From: Massilistercora timonensis
GTDB lineage: Bacteria > Bacillota > Clostridia > Lachnospirales > Lachnospiraceae
DNA: 64,000 nucleotides
NCBI RefSeq assembly: GCF_900312975.1
Contig: NZ_LT990039.1
Location: forward strand, 1,488,001-1,552,000
Direction of reading: 5' to 3'
Position numbers and translations under genes: made by a program
Shown here: positions 57,553 through 64,000 of the stretch, one piece after another
Numbering within the stretch: position 1 is the stretch's first letter
Layout: every line of letters begins with the position of its first letter
Notes under the pieces: model-generated
What the model saw: the letters and a program-made list of their open reading frames with translations, nothing else
Told to the model about the DNA's origin: nothing
The model's database searches: none

Positions 57553-58425
57553 ATGGCAGTATTCCGTGTAGAGAAAACAAAGGACTTTACGATAATGAGC
57601 AATCACCATCTGCGCAATACGGAGTTGTCCTTAAAGGCAAAGGGGCTTTTATCACTTATGTTGTCGCTGCCGGAAGATTGGGATTATACCACAAAGGGAC
57701 TCGCCCATATCTGCAAGGATGGTGTGGATTCTATCACTACTGCCCTGAAGGAACTGGAGCGGCATGGTTATCTCACCAGACAGCGCCTCCGCTATGATAA
57801 CGGGCAGTTGGGAGACATTGAATATACGATCCATGAGCAGCCTGTAAGTACCGAAAACACAGGGCTTTCACCTAAACGGGAAAATCCAAGACAGGTAAAA
57901 CCTGAACAGGCAAAACCTAAACAGGCGGAACCTGAACAGGAAAATCCGGCACAATTAAATACTAATCCATTAAAAACAAAAAAATCAAAAAAAGATAAAT
58001 CAATAACTTATCCATCAATCTATCCAGCAGAGCCGGAAGCGGCAAGCCGCACGGATGGGATGGATCGGATAGAGCTGATAGAAGCCTATCGTGAAATCAT
58101 CAAAGAAAATATCGAATATGACTTACTGGTCTTACGGTATGGCAGGGAACGTCTGGACGAAGCCCTTGAACTTATGCTTGAAGTGATTTTGTCGAAACGC
58201 CCTTACATTCGCATTGCCGGAGATGATTTTCCGAGGGAGATCGTCAAGAGTCGGTTCCTGAAGATCAATTCCGGCCACTTAGAGTATGTCTTTGACTGTA
58301 TCGACAAGAACACGACGAAGGTCGGAAACATCAAAGCCTACCTGTTGGCGGCACTGTATAATGCCCCGGCTACAATGGATAGCTATTACCGTGCCGAGGT
58401 CAATCACGACCTGTACGGCTGTTAG
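57553..58425 (+). CDS. Helix-turn-helix replication initiator (DUF6017-type)
   Basis: 290 aa with AAAGGAGGCGATACA before the ATG. Residues 1-95 form a winged helix (LKAKGLLSLMLSLPEDWDYT, DGVDSITTALKELERHGYL). The linker has PEQAKPKQAEPEQ repeats. The C-terminal domain (AYREIIKENIEYDLLVLRYG, YVFDCIDKNTTKVGNIKAYL) is the DUF6017 domain of Tn1549-type replication initiators. It should start replication of the excised circle. Confidence 0.9.
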   Translation: MAVFRVEKTKDFTIMSNHHLRNTELSLKAKGLLSLMLSLPEDWDYTTKGLAHICKDGVDSITTALKELERHGYLTRQRLRYDNGQLGDIEYTIHEQPVSTENTGLSPKRENPRQVKPEQAKPKQAEPEQENPAQLNTNPLKTKKSKKDKSITYPSIYPAEPEAASRTDGMDRIELIEAYREIIKENIEYDLLVLRYGRERLDEALELMLEVILSKRPYIRIAGDDFPREIVKSRFLKINSGHLEYVFDCIDKNTTKVGNIKAYLLAALYNAPATMDSYYRAEVNHDLYGC

Positions 58426-58446
58426 ACACCTTTGGGTGTCTTTTTT
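58425..58446 (+). terminator. Terminator after the replication initiator
   Basis: GACACC/GGTGTC with TTTG loop, then TTTTTT; it begins at the stop codon. Confidence 0.85.
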
Positions 58447-58476
58447 CATTTCATCACAGAAAGGAGGCAAAGCACG

Positions 58477-58515
58477 ATGAAAAGAATCACTGTGCCGGTA
58501 CAATGCCCGGCGTAA
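58477..58515 (+). CDS. 12-codon leader frame overlapping the DUF3991/TOPRIM gene
   Basis: ATG at 58477 is 9 bases after AAGGAGG and encodes MKRITVPVQCPA. It stops 10 bp inside the next gene. The perfect ribosome site belongs to this frame rather than to the 58503 start, so translation of the larger gene is probably coupled. It could also be the stump of a deleted small gene. Confidence 0.4.
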   Translation: MKRITVPVQCPA

Positions 58516-59483
58516 CCAAAGAACAGATTCAGGCAGCGCGGGAAGCTGACTTGTTTACTTACCTGCAGTTCCATGAACCCGGTGTGCTGAAACGGGATGG
58601 ACCTAATTTCCGGCATAAGGAACATGACAGTCTGGTATATGTGACCGGGAAAAGGTACTGGTACTGGAACAGCCGTGGACGGAGTATCAATGCGCTGGAC
58701 TACCTGATCCAGATTCGGGGATATGGTTTTGTGGATGCGGTTCATGCTTTGGTAGGTGGCGAAATCCGACATACACCGGCTTACCGAAGTACGGCAGAAA
58801 TACAGGTATCAAAAGAACCGGAAAAGAAAGCATTCTCTCTCCCCTGGGCCAGACGTTGCGCGACTGCTGCGGTCTCCTATTTGCAGAAACGGGGGATCAG
58901 CTCAGAAGTCATTCGCCAGTGTTTACAAGCCGGGATTTTTTACGAAGCCCGGTATCATGGAGAACCGGTTTGTGTGTTCGTAGGGAAAGATGATTCCGGG
59001 AAAGCGAAGTTCGCCTGTATGCGCAGTATCGGCGGCAATCTCAAAAAGGATGTCTATGGCAGCGACAAAGGATATAACTTTTGTTATCCCCCGCAAAGTC
59101 CGGGCAGCCGGCATGTGGCAGTCTTTGAATCCCCTATTGATGCGCTTTCCCATGCAACGCTTCAAGAGCTGGAGGGATGGAAATGGAATGGTTACCGCTT
59201 GTCTTTGGGAGGTACTTCCCATGTGGCGCTGACTTCTTTCCTGGAACGCCACCCGGAGATCCGGCGTGTTACCCTTTATATGGACCACGACCTTGCCGGA
59301 TTTGTCAATGCCCGGAAAATCAAGACCATGCTCCACGAGGATAAACGTTTCCGTCATATCCGGGTAAGTGTCAACCCTCCCCGGATGGGAAAAGATTACA
59401 ATGAGAAATTGCTGCAGGTTCGGGAACAACCGAAAACCAGCCAGCACCAACGCCGCCTAAAAGAGGCGGCTGTTTCAATTTAG
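58503..59483 (+). CDS. DUF3991/TOPRIM primase-like protein
   Basis: 326 aa. The N-terminal DUF3991 zinc-ribbon-like part has lost the usual Cys pairs (DGPNFRHKEHDSLVYVTGKR, YWYWNSRGRSINALDYLIQI). The C-terminal TOPRIM domain is seen as VAVFESPIDALSHATL (Glu) and VTLYMDHDLAGFVNA (DxD-like). Such proteins are mobile-element primases or nucleases. It has no own ribosome site and depends on the leader frame. Confidence 0.87.
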   Translation: MPGVTKEQIQAAREADLFTYLQFHEPGVLKRDGPNFRHKEHDSLVYVTGKRYWYWNSRGRSINALDYLIQIRGYGFVDAVHALVGGEIRHTPAYRSTAEIQVSKEPEKKAFSLPWARRCATAAVSYLQKRGISSEVIRQCLQAGIFYEARYHGEPVCVFVGKDDSGKAKFACMRSIGGNLKKDVYGSDKGYNFCYPPQSPGSRHVAVFESPIDALSHATLQELEGWKWNGYRLSLGGTSHVALTSFLERHPEIRRVTLYMDHDLAGFVNARKIKTMLHEDKRFRHIRVSVNPPRMGKDYNEKLLQVREQPKTSQHQRRLKEAAVSI

Positions 59484-59496
59484 GGAGGATTTCAAC

Positions 59497-59721
59497 ATGA
59501 ATGGATCTCAACAGATCTGCTTTACAGACAGCGTCGGAAAAGCGCTGTTTTCCATTCCTGACAATGGTTTGCTCTGCCTGTTCTATGGAAACGGGGACAG
59601 GCACTTTGCTGTTTGCCATCGTCTGGATGACACCCATGCAGAAATTGACGGGGTAAATTATTCGCTGCCGGACTTTGCCAAAAGAATGAAACACAACCAG
59701 ATCAGCTTTGCCCCGGCATAA
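59497..59721 (+). CDS. Small mobile-element protein
   Basis: 74 aa with GGGAGGATTTCAAC before the ATG. Beta-rich (ICFTDSVGKALFSIPDNGLL) with C-terminal FAKRMKHNQISFAPA. Conserved small proteins of this kind follow the TOPRIM gene in related elements. No known activity. Confidence 0.7.
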   Translation: MNGSQQICFTDSVGKALFSIPDNGLLCLFYGNGDRHFAVCHRLDDTHAEIDGVNYSLPDFAKRMKHNQISFAPA

Positions 59722-59753
59722 GGCTGGCAAACAAATAACAGGAGGATTTGAAA

Positions 59754-60035
59754 ATGAAAAAAATTGAAAATACCGCTTTGCAGATGATTGCCGAGGCTTC
59801 CCGGTGTCCAGACTACGGCCCCGATATGGTTAAATCGCTGATGAAAAAGCTGGACATGAACGAAAAGGGCTTTGCGCTTTTGATGAATGTTGCCCCATCC
59901 ACAGTGCGTCTTTGGACCAGCGGAGCTGCACAGCCCTGCGGCACAGCAAAACGCCTCATGCAGATTTATGAAACTGGTCCGGAGATTGTCGGCAAGATTG
60001 CCGGCGGACAGCTACCGGCAGATGGGAGGGATTGA
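59754..60035 (+). CDS. HTH DNA-binding protein
   Basis: 93 aa from the ATG at 59754, with AGGAGG seven bases upstream. HTH: MKKLDMNEKGFALLMNVAPS, then TVRLWTSGAAQPCGTAKRLM, an XRE/HigA-like plan. Single-domain. It may be an element regulator. No toxin gene accompanies it. Confidence 0.8.
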   Translation: MKKIENTALQMIAEASRCPDYGPDMVKSLMKKLDMNEKGFALLMNVAPSTVRLWTSGAAQPCGTAKRLMQIYETGPEIVGKIAGGQLPADGRD

Positions 60036-60038
60036 TGA

Positions 60039-60808
60039 ATGGCGGAGACAGATAGCCAGCCGATTGCGGAAAATGAGCAGGTCAAAGAGCTGCTTGCTCT
60101 CCTAAAAGACAACAATACACCGGGATATGAAGAATTTGCCAAGCTGATCGATCATGTGACCGGGATGGAGCAGCGTCTTTCGGAGGCAACCGAGGAACTA
60201 AAGGCAGTACGTCAGGAAATGCAGGGGTTACAGAACCATTCCCTGAAAGATGCTCTCCAAAAGAGCTGTAAAGCTATGGAGACAAATGTTTCCGTTATGC
60301 GTCACCGTCTTTCCGAACTCAAAGGCCAGATCATAAACGGGTGCAGGAATATCCTTGCCGATTTCAGGGAACGCGGTGCTGTCGCTTTGAATGGGATCAC
60401 ACAGTTTTTACATGTCAGACCGGCGTTGGAATCCATTCAAAATGCAGCAGAAAAAGTATGCAGGCCAGCAACAGGGCTGTTGCCAGAATTGACGCTTTCA
60501 GTACAGAATACCACGAAATGGGGCGGCATCTCAAAAATATGGGCCGTACCCTTCAAGGAAAACCTGCAGAGGCAGACGCAAGAGAAAATGGGAAGATTGC
60601 CAGAGTGTTCAAAGGTGCTTTCAAAGTGGAAGGCGCCCTTATATCCTCCATTAACCGTAATGCGGAGTGGGCACTTAATACCCTTGCCCGGTTGGAACAA
60701 ACTGCGGAAAGGCGCCCTTCTGTTTTGGAAGCAATGCGGGAACAGGAAGCAAAAACGGAACCGGCAAAAAAACAGTCGGCACCTTCCCATGATAAGGAAA
60801 GCCGGTAA
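60039..60808 (+). pseudogene. DUF6674-type protein gene with a frameshift
   Basis: The first frame gives an N-terminal part (MAETDSQPIAENEQVKELLA, coiled coil at 45-90) up to about 60450. The protein sense continues in another frame (QASNRAVARIDAFSTEYHEM through AERRPSVLEAMREQEAKTEP) ending at 60808. The switch lies at an A5 run near 60454-60458; one extra A would restore a single frame of about 257 aa. Either a real mutation or a sequencing error. DUF6674 proteins are large coiled-coil mobile-element products of unknown role. Confidence 0.75.
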
Positions 60809-60839
60809 TTGTCAGGTTCACATGAAAGGAGGAATTTGA

Positions 60840-61742
60840 TTGAATCAGGAACCACTACCGCAGATTCATTTGATCCGTGATACAGACTTATCCGTCTTTG
60901 CGTATGAGATCCATATTTTTGCCGGAGATTTTCTTAGGGAATGCGAATTTAATATGCGTTCTCTGGCGACAAATGCCGGGGCTGATTCCATTGCCATCAT
61001 GGGGAAAAATCACATGTGGCTTTCCGACGCCTTGTTTGCTTATTGTTCTACGGCAGACCTTCATCAAACGATCTTAACAACGGAGTTCATCGGAGCGAGG
61101 GCTTTCCTGTTTCATACGGATCGCAGAGAGGGCGGTCACTTGTACGGAGATGTCCTGATGATGGATTTAAACACGCTGCGGCAGGATATAAAAAGAAATA
61201 TCCTCTATCCCTGCGGCGTCAATATCGAACGCAAAGATGGTTCAGCGGCTACGGTCAGCCTGAAAGAATGGACTGAAATGGAGCTTTACGAAAAAGATGC
61301 TCTGAAAAGTTGGGGATTTTCTTATGCCACGAATCAAGTTACGGAATGGCAGTACCACTATTCCACGATGTTCAGACAGTGGATGGATCAGGCATTTCGT
61401 TATATGCCCCAGGATTTAGAAGAACGCCTGAATATGCAATATATGGAGACAGCCCAGAACCCGGATATGGATAAGTACCGCATACCACAGGGAACGGCAA
61501 AGCAGATGCTTCTTTATGACGAAGCCCCTGTGTATCGCCTTCTTCCATCCGGTTCGGAGAAAATTGCCCCCATCGCGGCAGTCTCTACGGGCCTGTGGTA
61601 TGAAAATTACCGGGAGTTTGCCATTGCACCGGAGGATTTAGGCGCTCTGGACAAACTGATCCGCAGGGAAACCGACCGGCTCACAGGAAACCTCCCACAA
61701 CTTCACAAAAACGAAGAACGCCGCCCTGTCCCGGAGCGATAA
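60840..61742 (+). CDS. Conserved mobile-element protein
   Basis: 300 aa, TTG start at 60840 with AAAGGAGG eight bases upstream. Mixed alpha/beta N-terminal 130 residues (VFAYEIHIFAGDFLRECEFN), helical middle (WQYHYSTMFRQWMDQAFRYM), charged C-terminus. Family not certain. It belongs with DUF6674 and LPD genes in the Tn1549-like accessory block. Confidence 0.72.
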   Translation: MNQEPLPQIHLIRDTDLSVFAYEIHIFAGDFLRECEFNMRSLATNAGADSIAIMGKNHMWLSDALFAYCSTADLHQTILTTEFIGARAFLFHTDRREGGHLYGDVLMMDLNTLRQDIKRNILYPCGVNIERKDGSAATVSLKEWTEMELYEKDALKSWGFSYATNQVTEWQYHYSTMFRQWMDQAFRYMPQDLEERLNMQYMETAQNPDMDKYRIPQGTAKQMLLYDEAPVYRLLPSGSEKIAPIAAVSTGLWYENYREFAIAPEDLGALDKLIRRETDRLTGNLPQLHKNEERRPVPER

Positions 61743-61772
61743 GAATTTTACACTGACTGGAGGTGATGAAGA

Positions 61773-63797
61773 TTGGCAGGAGTGCATGAAGATTTCGGCG
61801 AAAAGATCGGCGGTGCGAAAAAAGACCTGTGGAAAGACCGCGGGCTGTATGCGGATGATCTGGAAGCCATGAATGAGCGCGAAGCAGAAAAATTTGTGAA
61901 AAAGGATAATGTCTGGAAAAAGCCGGACTATGCAGCCATGCTGGAGGAAGGGATTCCTCTTGGCGTGGTCTATTTTATCAAAAAAGCGAGGGACGGCTTA
62001 AACGCTTCCCCTCAGTATTACCGCACGGATGACACCCCGGAAAAACGGACCGCGAGACAAAAGGAATATATAAAAACAGTCCGGGAATTGCAGACAGTGC
62101 TTTCAGATGTCCGTACTGTGGAGGATGCTGCGAAAGCCTATGACCGCTTTTTCGTTGACAATGGATATTTAGAAAAGGTACAGGGCTGGGGAAGCGGAAT
62201 CCATTACCGGGCAACGAAAAAGGGACAGGACAATCCCGTGATCACAAACAAATTGTCCAATACCATGCTGATCCGCTCGGCTGAATATTTTGAGCGCAAC
62301 TTTACTCAGAAAGCAAAAAAGGAACAGTTTTGTGTTTCCAAAGAGCAGAAAATACCGAAAGGTTATGCGATCCACTTCAACGACGGGAAACATACCTATT
62401 CTAAAAATGAGGACTGGAAACCCGGTACCTACTATGTGACAAAAGGCTATTCGATCCTGCGGACCAATTTTGAGACCAAAGAAGCTGCCCTGAAATGGGT
62501 GCAGGAACTTGCCAAAGGCAGGAACAAAAACGGAAAGATCCGGTTTGTCCCTCCCCAGCTCGCCCATGTCAAACGTACCGGGCCGGATTACCGGAATGGT
62601 GTGGAGATCACCGGACAGCATTATCTTGATACATTTGGGTTCCGCGGCGGCGAGTTTGGAAACTGGATGAACCAGAACGACCGTCAGGCCTCCCTTAACA
62701 TGGGATTTGAAGCACTAAAGGATCTGGCGTCAGCCCTTAAGATCAGCGATAAAGATATTGCTTATCAGGGAACGCTTGCGATTGCTTTTGGTGCAAGAGG
62801 CAGCGGCAATGCTGCGGCTCATTATGAACCTTTGCGTACAGTCATCAATCTTACGAAAATGCACGGGGCCGGTTCGCTGGCACATGAATGGTGGCATGGA
62901 CTTGACGATTATCTTGGTACAAAGATGGGCGCAAAAGGGATGCTGTCAGAACAGCCCCGCCTCTATGCGCCGTTCCAAAAACTCATTGACACCATAAAGT
63001 ATAAACCGGAAACACCGGAACAGGCAGCAAAGCGCACGGAAGCACAAACAGAACGCACCCGGAAAAATGCGGCAAGCTGGCTGGATTCCTCGGTTCTTGC
63101 CTCCCTGAAACGGTATGGTAATGAGGAACAGATGGAAACCTACGCAGTCTTGCGGGAAGCATTTTTGTCCGGCGAACCCGGCTCTGTGGAACAGATCAGC
63201 GCATTTAAGAAGAATGTTACCGGCCGGGTAATTCCCAAAAGTGAACGGGAACGGCTGGAAATTTTTGAGCGTATGCTTTCCGGGATGCAGGCGCAGGAAG
63301 CTCCGCAGATTGGACGGACGGAAACTGATTTTTACCGTAATTCGGTACGCATGGGAAAAGAATGTGAAAAAGACGGCGGTTACTGGGACAGCAATGTGGA
63401 AATGACAGCCAGAGCTTTTGCCTGTTATATCAAGGACAAACTGCCCTACACATCGGATTATCTGGCAGGCCATGCCGACTGTGCCCTTACCCTGGTTTCC
63501 GGTAAAGACGGAGAAATGGAGGTATTGAAAGCCTTCCCTGTGGGGGAAGAACGCCGTGCGATCAACGCTGTTTTTGACGAGATCATTCAGGATTTGAAAC
63601 GGGAACAGCTATTGACCCCTGCTGATGTAACGCTTCCCCTCTCTGTTTCTGAACTTCGTGAGGCAGCGGACGGTCAGCTATCCATGTTCGGCGTCGGCCG
63701 TCCTTCCGTGATGGATCAGCTTGCGGCAAACAGACCGGCAGATAAAAAATCACCGGCACAGACGATTTCCAGAAAAAACCATGAGCCGGAAATATAG
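61773..63797 (+). CDS. Large polyvalent (LPD) protein with zincin motif
   Basis: 674 aa, TTG start with GGAGGTGATGAAGA upstream. The region GAGSLAHEWWHGLDDYLGTK carries HEWWH, the zincin signature of LPD1-type domains. The flanking LNMGFEALKDLASALKISDK and IAFGARGSGNAAAHYEPLR are typical of that domain. Large polyvalent proteins are thought to enter the recipient with the DNA and protect or prepare it. Function here is inferred. Confidence 0.86.
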   Translation: MAGVHEDFGEKIGGAKKDLWKDRGLYADDLEAMNEREAEKFVKKDNVWKKPDYAAMLEEGIPLGVVYFIKKARDGLNASPQYYRTDDTPEKRTARQKEYIKTVRELQTVLSDVRTVEDAAKAYDRFFVDNGYLEKVQGWGSGIHYRATKKGQDNPVITNKLSNTMLIRSAEYFERNFTQKAKKEQFCVSKEQKIPKGYAIHFNDGKHTYSKNEDWKPGTYYVTKGYSILRTNFETKEAALKWVQELAKGRNKNGKIRFVPPQLAHVKRTGPDYRNGVEITGQHYLDTFGFRGGEFGNWMNQNDRQASLNMGFEALKDLASALKISDKDIAYQGTLAIAFGARGSGNAAAHYEPLRTVINLTKMHGAGSLAHEWWHGLDDYLGTKMGAKGMLSEQPRLYAPFQKLIDTIKYKPETPEQAAKRTEAQTERTRKNAASWLDSSVLASLKRYGNEEQMETYAVLREAFLSGEPGSVEQISAFKKNVTGRVIPKSERERLEIFERMLSGMQAQEAPQIGRTETDFYRNSVRMGKECEKDGGYWDSNVEMTARAFACYIKDKLPYTSDYLAGHADCALTLVSGKDGEMEVLKAFPVGEERRAINAVFDEIIQDLKREQLLTPADVTLPLSVSELREAADGQLSMFGVGRPSVMDQLAANRPADKKSPAQTISRKNHEPEI

Positions 63798-63815
63798 CAG
63801 GAGGTGAACAGCATT

Positions 63816-64000
63816 TTGGAAGAAAACAGGGATTACCATGCCTACCGGTATGGCGACCACTTGACGCCGGGATCAGAGCTTAAAATTGAACACAGCGTAG
63901 TTTGTGAAAATGTGGATATTTCTACTCTGATCACAATGGGAACAGATAACCTGGAAGACATGCGCCAGGGAAGTATCGACGGGGAGCAGAAAGCCTATGA
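63816..64000 (+). CDS. Start of a further mobile-element protein, 3' truncated by window edge
   Basis: TTG at 63816 with AGGAGGTG nine bases upstream. The frame is open to the window end: LEENRDYHAYRYGDHLTPGS and onward, 61 codons. The closing part (GTDNLEDMRQGSIDGEQKAY) is acidic. It continues the same plus-strand gene block. Family cannot be told from the fragment. Confidence 0.65.
   Translation, partial: MEENRDYHAYRYGDHLTPGSELKIEHSVVCENVDISTLITMGTDNLEDMRQGSIDGEQKAY

Noticed and set aside
60440-60470. Programmed -1 ribosomal frameshift in the DUF6674 gene
   Set aside because: The site is not a good X XXY YYZ heptamer in the zero frame and no stimulatory stem was found; mutation or read error is simpler.
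1-64000. Prophage interpretation
   Set aside because: No capsid, terminase, portal, tail or lysis genes; the T4SS, coupling protein and element families point to conjugative elements.

Overview
The window looks like a mosaic of mobile-element DNA from a low-to-mid GC Firmicute, most likely a gut Lachnospiraceae/Clostridia. Reasons: consensus Gram-positive ribosome sites (AAAGGAGG), a cell-wall-sorted thioester/SpaA surface protein, a Firmicutes-type type IV secretion set (VirB2-, VirB6-, VirB4- and VirD4-like proteins plus a lysozyme/peptidase), and small mobile-element families (DUF3268, DUF5697, DUF6100, DUF6674, DUF3991/TOPRIM, LPD). No relaxase, integrase or large serine recombinase is visible, so the ends of the main element probably lie outside the window.

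Layout: (1) 1-3.6 kb, plus strand: truncated Y-family polymerase, a small partner, an SRAP/HMCES abasic-site protein, then a YjdF gene behind a structured leader and two small genes that share an upstream repeat. (2) 13.2 to 3.7 kb, minus strand: a long operon starting with ssb, then a MoxR-type AAA+ ATPase, a VWA protein with an HExxH motif, an AbrB-like regulator, a sigma-70-like factor and unknown small proteins. (3) 13.4-22.8 kb, plus strand, AT-rich cargo: a two-component system with an ABC transporter, and an ECF sigma/ABC-transporter cassette bracketed by two receiver-less OmpR-type winged-helix genes with identical 3' ends. (4) 25.1 to 22.9 kb, minus: zinc-finger protein, second sigma-like factor and two small proteins. 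(5) 38.2 to 25.2 kb, minus: the conjugation operon (pilin, VirB6-like, lysozyme/C39-like peptidase, PrgI-VirB4 fusion, 1338-aa surface protein). (6) 38.3-39.9 kb: two XRE regulators with palindromic operators and a membrane-anchored CxxC protein. (7) 39.9-48.2 kb, AT-rich cargo resembling a defence island: a membrane protein + HExxH protein pair, an AAA15-type ATPase, and a metallo-beta-lactamase + small protein + multi-TM trio behind a possible structured RNA. (8) 55.7 to 48.2 kb, minus: replication-initiator-like protein, small ICE proteins, VirD4 coupling protein, S1-domain protein. (9) 55.9-56.9 kb: junction with tRNA-like fragments and a fic gene cut off inside its catalytic motif. (10) 57-64 kb, plus: a second element with a DUF6017-type replication initiator, a DUF3991/TOPRIM protein, a frameshifted DUF6674 gene and an LPD zincin-like protein.

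The backbone operons share an arrangement that gene annotation does not explain. The conjugation operon and the 53.6-kb operon start from near-identical promoters whose spacer is a palindrome or its decayed form. Each has an intrinsic terminator beginning about 21-22 nt after the predicted start. The ssb operon has a compact three-way-junction leader followed by a terminator. This suggests that transfer genes are controlled by attenuation or antitermination. The best candidates for undescribed systems are this leader-control scheme, the 40-43.7-kb membrane/HExxH pair, the 46.1-48.2-kb MBL trio, and the MoxR/VWA/SSB operon.
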